Assembly: GCA_946626395.1 (NCBI GenBank)
Contig: CAMOUF010000289.1
Coordinates: 1-5,259 of the forward strand
Origin: an uncultured Clostridia bacterium
Lineage (GTDB): Bacteria; Bacillota; Clostridia; Christensenellales; Aristaeellaceae
Direction: 5' to 3'
Length of the DNA: 5,259 nucleotides
Below the pieces are notes generated by a model that saw only the letters and a program-made list of their open reading frames with translations, searched no databases and was not told the DNA's origin. The position numbers were made by a program, and so were the translations under genes. Positions 1 to 4,248 of the stretch are shown piece after piece (the stretch's first letter is position 1; each line of letters begins with the position of its first letter).

Positions 1-32
1 GTTCCAAGTCTGGATGCGTTTCTTTTATCCGT

Positions 33-74
33 CTGTATTCTCTGCACTCTGAACTCTGTACTCTGCACTCTATC
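33..74. repeat. Heptanucleotide tandem array, CTCTGNA family
   Basis: Consecutive 7-bp units read CTCTGCA, CTCTGAA, CTCTGTA, CTCTGCA and CTCTATC (40-74), with a degenerate unit just before them. The units stay in register and vary mainly at the sixth base. The array lies downstream of spmB on its transcribed strand and codes for nothing recognisable. Short heptad arrays of this kind are known as STRR-type repeats in some bacterial genomes. Whether this one is related to them is an inference. Confidence 0.8.
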
Positions 75-76
75 AT

Positions 77-136
77 CTATTGCCTATTGCCTAATGCCTA
101 ATGCCTATTGCCTATTGCCTATTGCCTGTTGCCTAC
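77..136. repeat. Heptanucleotide tandem array, CTATTGC family
   Basis: Eight 7-bp units in register: CTATTGC twice, CTAATGC twice, CTATTGC three times, CTGTTGC, then a partial CTAC. The array starts 2 bp after the CTCTGNA array and ends 11 bp from the spmB stop codon, so the spmB 3' untranslated region consists largely of these repeats. The paired variants (two CTAATGC side by side) suggest growth by slippage or unequal duplication. I see no spmB terminator hairpin in 1-146. Confidence 0.88.
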
Positions 137-146
137 TTTGCATCCT

Positions 147-650
147 TTAAAAGACCCGTGTGATCCATCCCGCCGCGAGGCTCCCCGCCAGCCAGGCCAG
201 CAAGGCACAGGGAACCGTGTGGCGGGATTTTTTGACCCCTGCGGCGGCAAGGTACAATCCGCAGGTATAGAACACGGTTTCGCTGCTCGCGTACAGCACG
301 CAGGCGGCGAGCCCCGCCCGGCTGTCCGGGCCGCAGGCAGCCAGAATATCCCGCAGCATGGCCAGGGACGCGGACCCGGAAAGGGGCTTGAGCAGCATCA
401 GCGGCAGGGTTTCCCGGGGCAGGCCCGCCCAGGCTGTCAGGGGCGACAGCAGCCCCGCCAGCTTTTCCATGAGCCCGCAGGCGGAAAACGCCCGGATGGC
501 GCACAGCATGGTCAGCAGGGCAGGCAGCACCCGCCGGGCGGTGTCGATTCCCTCCCGGGCGCCTTCCGCAAAGGCATCGTACAGCGGCACCCGCCGCCAT
601 GCCCCGATCCCCAGGCAAAGGAGCACAAACAAAGGCAGCAGCAGGCTCAT
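147..650 (-). CDS. spmB: Spore maturation protein B (SpmB), nucleoside-recognition/Gate-domain membrane protein
   Basis: About 167 residues, close to the ~178 of Bacillus subtilis SpmB. SpmA and SpmB are integral membrane proteins of the nucleoside-recognition (Gate) family and are needed for full dehydration of the spore core and heat resistance; the transported substrate is not established. The N-terminus carries a hydrophobic segment (LLLPLFVLLCLGIGAW) followed by VPLYDAFAEGAREGID, which matches the VPVYESFVEGAKEGF-type signature I recall from B. subtilis SpmB. Later hydrophobic stretches cover the PALLTMLCAIRAF, LACVLYASSETVFYTCGLYLA and ALLAWLAGSLAAGW regions. The ATG at 650 overlaps the spmA TGA as ATGA and has GGAAA about 9 nt upstream, so it is preferred. 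An in-frame ATG at 656 would add two residues but leaves almost no spacing to that site. Translation is probably coupled to spmA. Confidence 0.93.
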   Translation of the reverse strand: MSLLLPLFVLLCLGIGAWRRVPLYDAFAEGAREGIDTARRVLPALLTMLCAIRAFSACGLMEKLAGLLSPLTAWAGLPRETLPLMLLKPLSGSASLAMLRDILAACGPDSRAGLAACVLYASSETVFYTCGLYLAAAGVKKSRHTVPCALLAWLAGSLAAGWITRVF

Positions 651-1207
651 GTCCATTTTTCCATCAGCTTGCAGGACAGGACGCCCACTGTGGTGGAAAT
701 CACCGTGGCCCCCAAAGCCGGCAGGGCGCCCCGCGCCGGGTCGGCGGAGCCTGCCGCCGCCCGCAGGCCGATCACCGTGGCGGGCAGCACCTGCACCGAG
801 GAAGCGTTCAGCACCAGAAACAGGCACAGGGCGTCGCTTGCCCTTTCTCCGCCCATACGCTCCGCCGCCCGCAGGCCCATGGGCGTGGCGGCGCTGCCCA
901 TGCCCAGCAGGTTCGCCGTCAGGTTCATGGCCACCGGCTCCAAAGCCTGCGGGGGCAGTCCCTTTCCGAACAGCCGCCCCAGCGCCGGGGAAAACAGCCG
1001 GGCCAGCGCCTCCGCCGCCCCCGCTTTTTGCAGCAGGGACATGAGCCCGCAGAAAAAGCCATAGGTTCCGGCCAGCAGCAGCGCGGTTTCCACCGCTTCC
1101 TCCGCCCCTTTCAGCGCCGCGGCAAAGGTTTCGCCGCCTGTTCCGGCGGCGCACCCGTACAGCATGGCGGAGCCCAGCAGCAGCCCAAATACCGCTTGCG
1201 GCATCAT
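647..1207 (-). CDS. spmA: Spore maturation protein A (SpmA), nucleoside-recognition/Gate-domain membrane protein
   Basis: 186 residues, similar to B. subtilis SpmA (~196). It acts with SpmB in the membrane during late sporulation, contributing to core dehydration; the mechanism is unsettled. The diagnostic segment begins at Asn95: NLTANLLGMGSAATPMGLRA, the equivalent of the NLMANFFGLGNAATPLGIKA stretch I recall from B. subtilis. A second conserved stretch, FLVLNASSVQVLPATVIGLR, lies at about 120-139. Around four or five hydrophobic segments are visible (about 5-22, 41-60, 96-110, 117-138, 161-180). The start is a double ATG (1207 and 1204) behind GGGAGG, with 5 or 8 nt spacing, so either could be used. 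It is the first gene of a two-gene operon with spmB and is transcribed divergently from the abrB-type gene. In B. subtilis spmAB is a mother-cell gene pair, but I could not find a convincing sigma-E-type promoter here. Confidence 0.95.
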   Translation of the reverse strand: MMPQAVFGLLLGSAMLYGCAAGTGGETFAAALKGAEEAVETALLLAGTYGFFCGLMSLLQKAGAAEALARLFSPALGRLFGKGLPPQALEPVAMNLTANLLGMGSAATPMGLRAAERMGGERASDALCLFLVLNASSVQVLPATVIGLRAAAGSADPARGALPALGATVISTTVGVLSCKLMEKWT

Positions 1208-1333
1208 TGCGTCCTCCCTTCGGCGTTTTCAATTCTCCTTGCAATTCCATAAAATAGAATGTCTTTTTTTATCGATCATATTGCAGCGATTTGTCGTTTT
1301 ATTCCAGTAAATACAAAATTATGTTATTTTTTC
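1208..1333. other. AT-rich divergent intergenic region between spmA and abrB-type gene
   Basis: Together with the promoter that follows, this stretch holds the 5' regions of both divergent genes. On the minus strand the only firm signal is the spmA ribosome binding site (GGGAGG, about 1213-1218). A second GGAG (about 1235-1238) lies further upstream and does not serve a plausible start. No strong sigma-A promoter for spmA is evident. Weak GAATA/CAATAT-like words exist, but I would not call them a sporulation promoter. Confidence 0.5.
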
Positions 1334-1362
1334 TTGACAGTATCTCCAGATTCATGTAGAAT
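1334..1362 (+). promoter_or_regulatory. Sigma-A-type promoter of the abrB-type gene
   Basis: TTGACA at 1334-1339 and TAGAAT at 1357-1362 are separated by exactly 17 bp, in an AT-rich setting 48 bp before the start codon. A perfect TATAAT overlaps at 1362-1367 but would need a 22-bp spacer, so it is the less likely -10. The expected transcript start is near 1369, giving a leader of about 40 nt. Confidence 0.82.
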
Positions 1363-1409
1363 ATAATTTGGCGTAAGGAATAACTACTTTTTTCGGGGAG
1401 GGGACAAAC

Positions 1410-1655
1410 ATGAAATCAACTGGTGTTGTTCGTAAGCTGGATGACCTGGGACGCATCGTGATTCCCATTGAGCTGCGCCGTACCATGGACATCGGCCTTC
1501 GGGATACGCTGGAAATCTTTGTAGAAGATGATAAAATCATTTTGAAGAAGTATCATCCCGCGTGCATTTTCTGCAATGACGCGAGAGATGTGATTCGCTA
1601 CAAGGATAAGCTGATTTGCAAGAACTGCCTGGAGCAGCTGAAGAAAGAAGCCTGA
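1410..1655 (+). CDS. AbrB/SpoVT-family transition-state DNA-binding regulator with Cys4 C-terminus
   Basis: 81 residues. Residues 1-47 form a classic AbrB-type swapped-hairpin DNA-binding domain: MKSTGVVRKLDDLGRIVIPI, then ELRR and the LEIFVEDDKIILKKY strand pair, nearly superimposable on B. subtilis AbrB. Such proteins bind DNA as dimers or tetramers and repress post-exponential genes. The C-terminal half differs from the Bacillus multimerisation domain. It carries two CxxC pairs (Cys52/Cys55 and Cys70/Cys73) in a zinc-ribbon-like arrangement, which suggests metal binding (inference). The ATG at 1410 follows a strong GGGGAGGGG site with about 8 nt spacing. The gene is monocistronic: it has its own promoter and a terminator 8 bp after the stop. 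Divergence from spmAB hints at a sporulation-related role. Clostridia often carry several AbrB paralogues, so I do not assign the abrB symbol. Confidence 0.94.
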   Translation: MKSTGVVRKLDDLGRIVIPIELRRTMDIGLRDTLEIFVEDDKIILKKYHPACIFCNDARDVIRYKDKLICKNCLEQLKKEA

Positions 1656-1662
1656 TTTCTTC

Positions 1663-1694
1663 AAAAAAGCCACGCGAGGAGCGCGGCTTTTTTT
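1663..1694 (+). terminator. Rho-independent terminator of the abrB-type gene
   Basis: AAAAAAGCC and GGCTTTTTTT flank an inner CGC/GCG pair with one A-C mismatch and a GAGGA loop, followed by seven T. It begins 8 bp after the stop codon. The A-tract on the other side would make it work, less efficiently, for transcription arriving from the right. Confidence 0.88.
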
Positions 1695-1781
1695 CGCCCG
1701 TTTTTAATGTATGCTTTCCCTGGGGGAAATATGCTTTGTCTCTATTCAGTTATGGCTCCTTTGCGGCTTGGATCAAACCCG

Positions 1782-1809
1782 AGTTCTAAGCTGTAAGTTC
1801 CAAGTTCTA
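1782..1809. repeat. Heptad array, AGTTCTA family (left arm)
   Basis: Four 7-bp units in register: AGTTCTA, AGCTGTA, AGTTCCA, AGTTCTA. They lie in the left arm of the outer element and are inverted relative to the array at 2094-2114. The first bases of the window (GTTCCAAGT) resemble the same word. Confidence 0.78.
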
Positions 1810-1844
1810 CGCTGGAATTTCTCAAGCGCAATAGGGCGTGCAGA

Positions 1845-2063
1845 CAGGGCAATCGCTTATTGCTTTTTTATGAAGTAATAATTACGAAAACAAGAAGCAA
1901 AACTACATTGTGTAGGGGCGGATATTATCCGCCCGAAAAAGCTGGCATTACGAATGCTGGATAAGCAAGTACATGAAACGATGATCTTAATCGGGCGGAT
2001 GATATCCGCCCCTACCTTTTTCTGTGGATTTACAGTGTGCTGATTTCGTAAGCGATTGCCCTG
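1845..2063. mobile_element. Inner 219-bp MITE-like element with perfect 15-bp inverted ends and 10-bp target duplication
   Basis: CAGGGCAATCGCTTA (1845-1859) is exactly inverted at 2049-2063. The 10-bp word GGCGTGCAGA lies directly outside both ends (1835-1844 and 2064-2073) and is the target-site duplication. The length and the lack of any transposase fit a non-autonomous element mobilised in trans. Duplications of 9-12 bp occur in IS4-type groups, but I cannot assign the family. The core (1912-2015) is two long, nearly identical inverted arms, each itself a palindrome, around a small central hairpin. The element splits the left and right arms of the outer element, so it inserted later. Confidence 0.83.
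1912..2015. repeat. Palindromic core: inverted GTAGGGGCGGATA-type arms
   Basis: The arm at 1912-1936 matches the reverse complement of the arm at 1991-2015 at 24 of 25 positions. Each arm also folds on itself: GGGCGGATA/TATCCGCCC around one base on the left, and GGGCGGAT/ATCCGCCC around three bases on the right. Between them GCATT-ACG-AATGC (1945-1957) forms a small hairpin. No direct duplication flanks 1912-2015, so there is no evidence that the core is a third independent insertion. Confidence 0.82.
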
Positions 2064-2093
2064 GGCGTGCAGATATTTCAAGACGATTCTGCT

Positions 2094-2114
2094 TAGAACT
2101 TTGAACTTAGAACT
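2094..2114. repeat. Heptad array, TAGAACT family (right arm)
   Basis: Three 7-bp units in register: TAGAACT, TTGAACT, TAGAACT. TAGAACT is the reverse complement of the AGTTCTA unit at 1782-1809, so the two arrays can pair as arms of a long hairpin across the inner element. Confidence 0.75.
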
Positions 2115-2192
2115 TGATAGCGCTTTTCTGTTTTTCTTTCCATAACTGAACAGTTACTATGCTTTTTACTTCAAATCGTAACAAAAATAAGC

Positions 2193-2228
2193 AACGCCCC
2201 TTCCCCGGTTACCCAGGCAAGGGGCGTT
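2193..2228 (-). terminator. Rho-independent terminator of the two-module secreted protein gene
   Basis: AACGCCCCTT (2193-2202) and AAGGGGCGTT (2219-2228) form a perfect 10-bp stem around a 16-nt loop. On the minus strand it is followed by GCTTATTTTTG, an interrupted T-tract. It begins 14 bp past the stop codon at 2243. Confidence 0.82.
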
Positions 2229-2242
2229 CTTGTTTCGCGTGA

Positions 2243-3859
2243 TCAGAAATCGGAAACCTGGCAGTCGGTCAGCTTGCCGTTGCCATATTTGCTGTAGGTG
2301 GCGGTAACGAAGCTGTTGTCCTCATAGACCTCGGTGACTTCGCTGGTATACCAGCGGTCAAACACGCTGCGCTCATACCGCACGGTGCCCACGCCGACGC
2401 CGTTGCCGAAGAAGTTGCTGTCGGCCACGGTCTTGGTCACGCTGACGATTTTACCGCTGCGGGCATAGATCACGGTGTAGCCGTTCTGCTCGGTGATATA
2501 GGCCAGGTTGGGGGAGCCATCGGAGCTCAGGCCCACGGGATACCAGGCCACGGCGTAGCCTTCCTTCTTCACCAGCTTATAGCCGTCCGGCACTTCGATG
2601 TCCGTGCAGTTTACATCGTCGTCGATTTCAAAACACTTGGTGTTGTTGCTGATCTTGATCAATTCCCAGTGAGGCAGCACCACCTTCACGCAGTCGCCCT
2701 CATGGCGGTCCTCCATGGCTTTGGCGGTGGCCCAGTTGACCCGGGAGGGATAGGCCTGCCACACGATTTCGTGCCGGGGGCCGCGCTCCATTTCGATGTA
2801 ATCGTTCACCCACGCGGAGCCCACCTGGTATTTGTGGCCCACGGTGGAGTAAGTACAGGTGAGGTTCTCATCGGGGAACAGTTCCTCAGGCCCTTCCTCC
2901 TTGCCCATCCAGTTGGCCCAGATGCGGTCCACCGGCTTGTCCAGGTGAACGGTGACGGTTTTGCCGTCGGGGGAGGTAATGGCCGTGAGGCCCGCGAATG
3001 TGTAAACCGGCGGCATTTCCGGCAGATCCACGTAGTCCTTCACGCTTTGCGGCACATACACCGCGGAAAGCACTTCAGCCGGGGGCTCCACAGTTTCGGG
3101 CTCCTCCGTGGGGGCGTCCGGATAGACGCCGAAGATGGTGGAGCCATGCTCATATTTGCCAACGTACTGGATCTTCCCGTTGCGGGCGTATACCACCACA
3201 TAATCCCCCTGCAGGGTAATATACGCCAGGTTGGGAGAGCCGTCGGAGCCATAGGAGGAGTAATGCCAGGCCACGGTATAGCCCAGCACCTTCGTCAGCT
3301 TGCAGCCGTCAGGCACCTTGATATCGCCGGATACCAGCTTGTCGTCGTACTCGTCCATGACCACGCCGTCCACCACCCGGTACACGATCCACTTGGGCTC
3401 AACCACCTCCACGCAGTCGCCGTGGAGCCGGTCTTCCTGGGCCTGGATGGTGCGCCAGTTGATCTGGCTCTCCAGAGCGCCGAAGGAAATGATGTGCCGC
3501 GGGCCGCTTTCCTCTTTGAACAGCGTCTGCTTGGCCGGGGCCTGGGCGCCTACCTGGTATTTGTGGCCCTTGGTGGAGAAGGTGACAGAATTGTTTTCGT
3601 CCGGAAACAGCTCTTCCGGGGTTTCTCCCTCGCCCATCCAGTTGGCCCACAGCCTGTCTACCGGTTTGCTGAGTGTCACGGTAACGCGGTCGTACTGATC
3701 CGGCACGGAAGCGTGCAGCTCCGCAAAGCCCATTTGCTCCGCAATGGCTTGAAAATCAGTGTTTTCGGAGGCCTGCTCTGGCACAATCGACGCAGCAAAG
3801 GCAGCGGAAGCGGAACATACCAGCGCTAATGTGAGAAGCACTGCCAATGTTTTCTTCAT
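2243..3859 (-). CDS. Secreted protein with two copies of an unrecognised ~190-residue module
   Basis: 538 residues; I do not recognise the family. Residues 1-22 are a Sec signal peptide (MKK, then a hydrophobic core, then AFA before Ala23, a signal peptidase I pattern). No LPXTG motif, lipobox or later membrane segment is seen, so the protein is probably released or held non-covalently. Module 1 (about 57-245) and module 2 (about 299-485) share, in order: KPVDRxWANWMG, PEELFPDEN, GHKYQVG, GPRH, a helix around NWxTxxAxEDR, GDCVxVV, VPDGxKL, SDGSPNLAYIT and VVYARNGKI or VIYARSGKI. An acidic, proline-containing linker (about 246-285) joins them. A C-terminal domain (about 486-538) has EVYEDNSFVTATYSKYGNGK. 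The ATG at 3859 follows AAAGGAG with 8 nt spacing. The gene has its own promoter, long leader and terminator, and a paralogue lies directly upstream. The repetition suggests an extracellular binding or adhesive role, but nothing catalytic is evident. Confidence 0.9.
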   Translation of the reverse strand: MKKTLAVLLTLALVCSASAAFAASIVPEQASENTDFQAIAEQMGFAELHASVPDQYDRVTVTLSKPVDRLWANWMGEGETPEELFPDENNSVTFSTKGHKYQVGAQAPAKQTLFKEESGPRHIISFGALESQINWRTIQAQEDRLHGDCVEVVEPKWIVYRVVDGVVMDEYDDKLVSGDIKVPDGCKLTKVLGYTVAWHYSSYGSDGSPNLAYITLQGDYVVVYARNGKIQYVGKYEHGSTIFGVYPDAPTEEPETVEPPAEVLSAVYVPQSVKDYVDLPEMPPVYTFAGLTAITSPDGKTVTVHLDKPVDRIWANWMGKEEGPEELFPDENLTCTYSTVGHKYQVGSAWVNDYIEMERGPRHEIVWQAYPSRVNWATAKAMEDRHEGDCVKVVLPHWELIKISNNTKCFEIDDDVNCTDIEVPDGYKLVKKEGYAVAWYPVGLSSDGSPNLAYITEQNGYTVIYARSGKIVSVTKTVADSNFFGNGVGVGTVRYERSVFDRWYTSEVTEVYEDNSFVTATYSKYGNGKLTDCQVSDF

Positions 3860-3867
3860 AGCTTTTT

Positions 3868-3885
3868 CTCCTTTATCTTAAGATA
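3868..3885 (-). promoter_or_regulatory. Ribosome binding site abutting a 12-bp perfect palindrome
   Basis: AAAGGAG (plus-strand 3868-3874) fixes the start at 3859. It touches TATCTTAAGATA (3874-3885), a perfect 12-bp palindrome. A protein dimer site or a short RNA helix here could affect access to the ribosome binding site; that is inference. Confidence 0.6.
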
Positions 3886-4062
3886 GCGAATGCGCCGCTT
3901 GCGGATAGCCTGGCCTCGCCGCCTGGGGAAAGGCGGCCTGCAGTACGGACAGTCTGCTCGGTCATAGTTCGCAACAGAAAGTGATGCCCGGGAAGCGGCT
4001 CCTTCCCCGCCGCCCAAGGGAGCATAGGGGAGGCCGGAATTTCCGTTTGCCGCATCGCTTTC
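3882..4062 (-). other. Long structured GC-rich leader of the two-module protein gene
   Basis: The promoter below implies a 5' leader of about 240 nt. Its ends form an imperfect inverted repeat (3882-3920 against 4027-4062), with GGCCTC/GAGGCC the best-paired block. Inside are a 7-bp hairpin (GCCGCCT/AGGCGGC, 3918-3937) and a 6-bp hairpin (GGGAAG/CTTCCC, 3990-4007). The second competes with GCGGC/GCCGC (3995-4013). It matches no riboswitch class I can recognise. It also holds a 67-codon open frame (4076 to 3873) whose TAA overlaps the gene's ribosome binding site. That frame has no good ribosome binding site at its first ATG, and its arginine/proline-rich composition looks incidental. The alternative is a degenerate intergenic repeat inserted between promoter and gene. 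Confidence 0.45.
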
Positions 4063-4107
4063 CTTTCAGGCATCATGCTGATTGCGCATTCTGGGTGCCC
4101 ATAAAAA

Positions 4108-4136
4108 AATATATCCTATTTTTTAACAAATGTCAA
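4108..4136 (-). promoter_or_regulatory. Strong sigma-A-type promoter for the two-module protein gene
   Basis: On the minus strand TTGACA (4136-4131) and TATATT (4113-4108) are separated by exactly 17 bp of AT-rich DNA. Transcription should begin near 4101, about 240 nt before the start codon at 3859. This promoter, with the terminator at 4202-4232, separates the gene from the paralogue upstream. Confidence 0.85.
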
Positions 4137-4149
4137 GCATTTATTAAGA

Positions 4150-4182
4150 AATATTTCAAAAATATTTCAATAATATTGTCAT
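4150..4182. repeat. Three phased 11-bp repeats upstream of the promoter
   Basis: AATATTTCAAA, AATATTTCAAT and AATATTGTCAT follow one another in register, and a further ATATTTCA overlaps at 4181-4188. They start 14 bp upstream of the -35 element (minus strand). At one helical turn per unit they could act as an UP-element/curved tract or as repeated operator sites (inference). GAAATATTTC at 4148-4157 is a perfect palindrome. Confidence 0.6.
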
Positions 4183-4201
4183 ATTTCAGAAGATTTATGA
4201 C

Positions 4202-4232
4202 AAAAAATCCCCTGCTTGCAAAAAGCAGGGGA
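4202..4232 (-). terminator. Rho-independent terminator of the upstream paralogue
   Basis: TCCCCTGCTT (4208-4217) pairs perfectly with AAGCAGGGGA (4223-4232) around a 5-nt loop. On the minus strand six T follow (plus-strand A 4202-4207). It lies 16 bp past the TAA at 4249-4251. Confidence 0.93.
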
Positions 4233-4248
4233 GAGAAACCAGATTGAT

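Larger units (their letters stand above)
1738..2157. mobile_element. Outer non-autonomous insertion element (MITE-like), interrupted by a second element
   Basis: The left end (GTCTCTATTCAGTTATGG, 1738-1755) and the reverse complement of the right end (GTAACTGTTCAGTTATGG, 2140-2157) agree at 15 of 18 positions, including a perfect 11-bp core TTCAGTTATGG. TATGCTTT lies immediately outside both ends (1730-1737 and 2158-2165), as expected for an 8-bp target duplication. Inside, the two arms continue to be roughly inverted and include heptad arrays in opposite orientation. No transposase is encoded. The GTAA-type right end and 8-bp duplication recall the IS66 family (inference only). Caution: TATGCTTT occurs a third time at 1710-1717. 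Removing the inner element and one copy of its target duplication leaves about 191 bp. Confidence 0.6.

Noticed and set aside
33..136. CRISPR array
   Set aside because: The units are 7 bp in direct tandem with no spacers, and no cas genes are present.
147..1250. A single 367-codon minus-strand frame starting at 1250
   Set aside because: Its first part is an out-of-frame reading of spmA; only the part from about 650 downwards is spmB. The spmA frame has the better ribosome binding site and clear family signatures.
108..1252. Several long plus-strand frames opposite spmA-spmB
   Set aside because: The products are rich in Pro, Arg, Gly and Gln with low-complexity stretches and have no ribosome binding site. 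They are shadows of the spm genes, which match a known family.
1289..1300. Spo0A box (TTTGTCGTTTTA) near the abrB-type promoter
   Set aside because: It agrees with the TGTCGAA core at only 5 of 7 positions and lies well upstream of the promoter; not enough to call a site.
1208..1330. Sigma-E or sigma-G promoter for spmA (GAATA and CAATAT words)
   Set aside because: The words do not meet either consensus at proper spacing; expectation from B. subtilis alone is not enough.
1715..1729. TTTCCC-TGG-GGGAAA hairpin as a second terminator
   Set aside because: There is no T-tract after it, and a good terminator already ends at 1694. It is flanked by two TATGCTTT words, which may matter for the outer element's border.
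1857..2081. A 74-codon minus-strand frame
   Set aside because: It lies almost entirely within the inner insertion element and encodes its palindromes; there is no ribosome binding site and no recognisable product.
2669..3829. A 386-codon open frame on the plus strand, antisense to the two-module protein gene
   Set aside because: Its histidine/glycine/valine-rich product has no recognisable features, and it lies wholly opposite a gene with signal peptide, ribosome binding site, promoter and terminator. Long antisense frames are expected in GC-rich coding DNA.
3882..4062. Known riboswitch class in the leader
   Set aside because: I compared it by eye with c-di-GMP-I, glycine, cobalamin, SAM, fluoride and preQ1 core motifs and found none.
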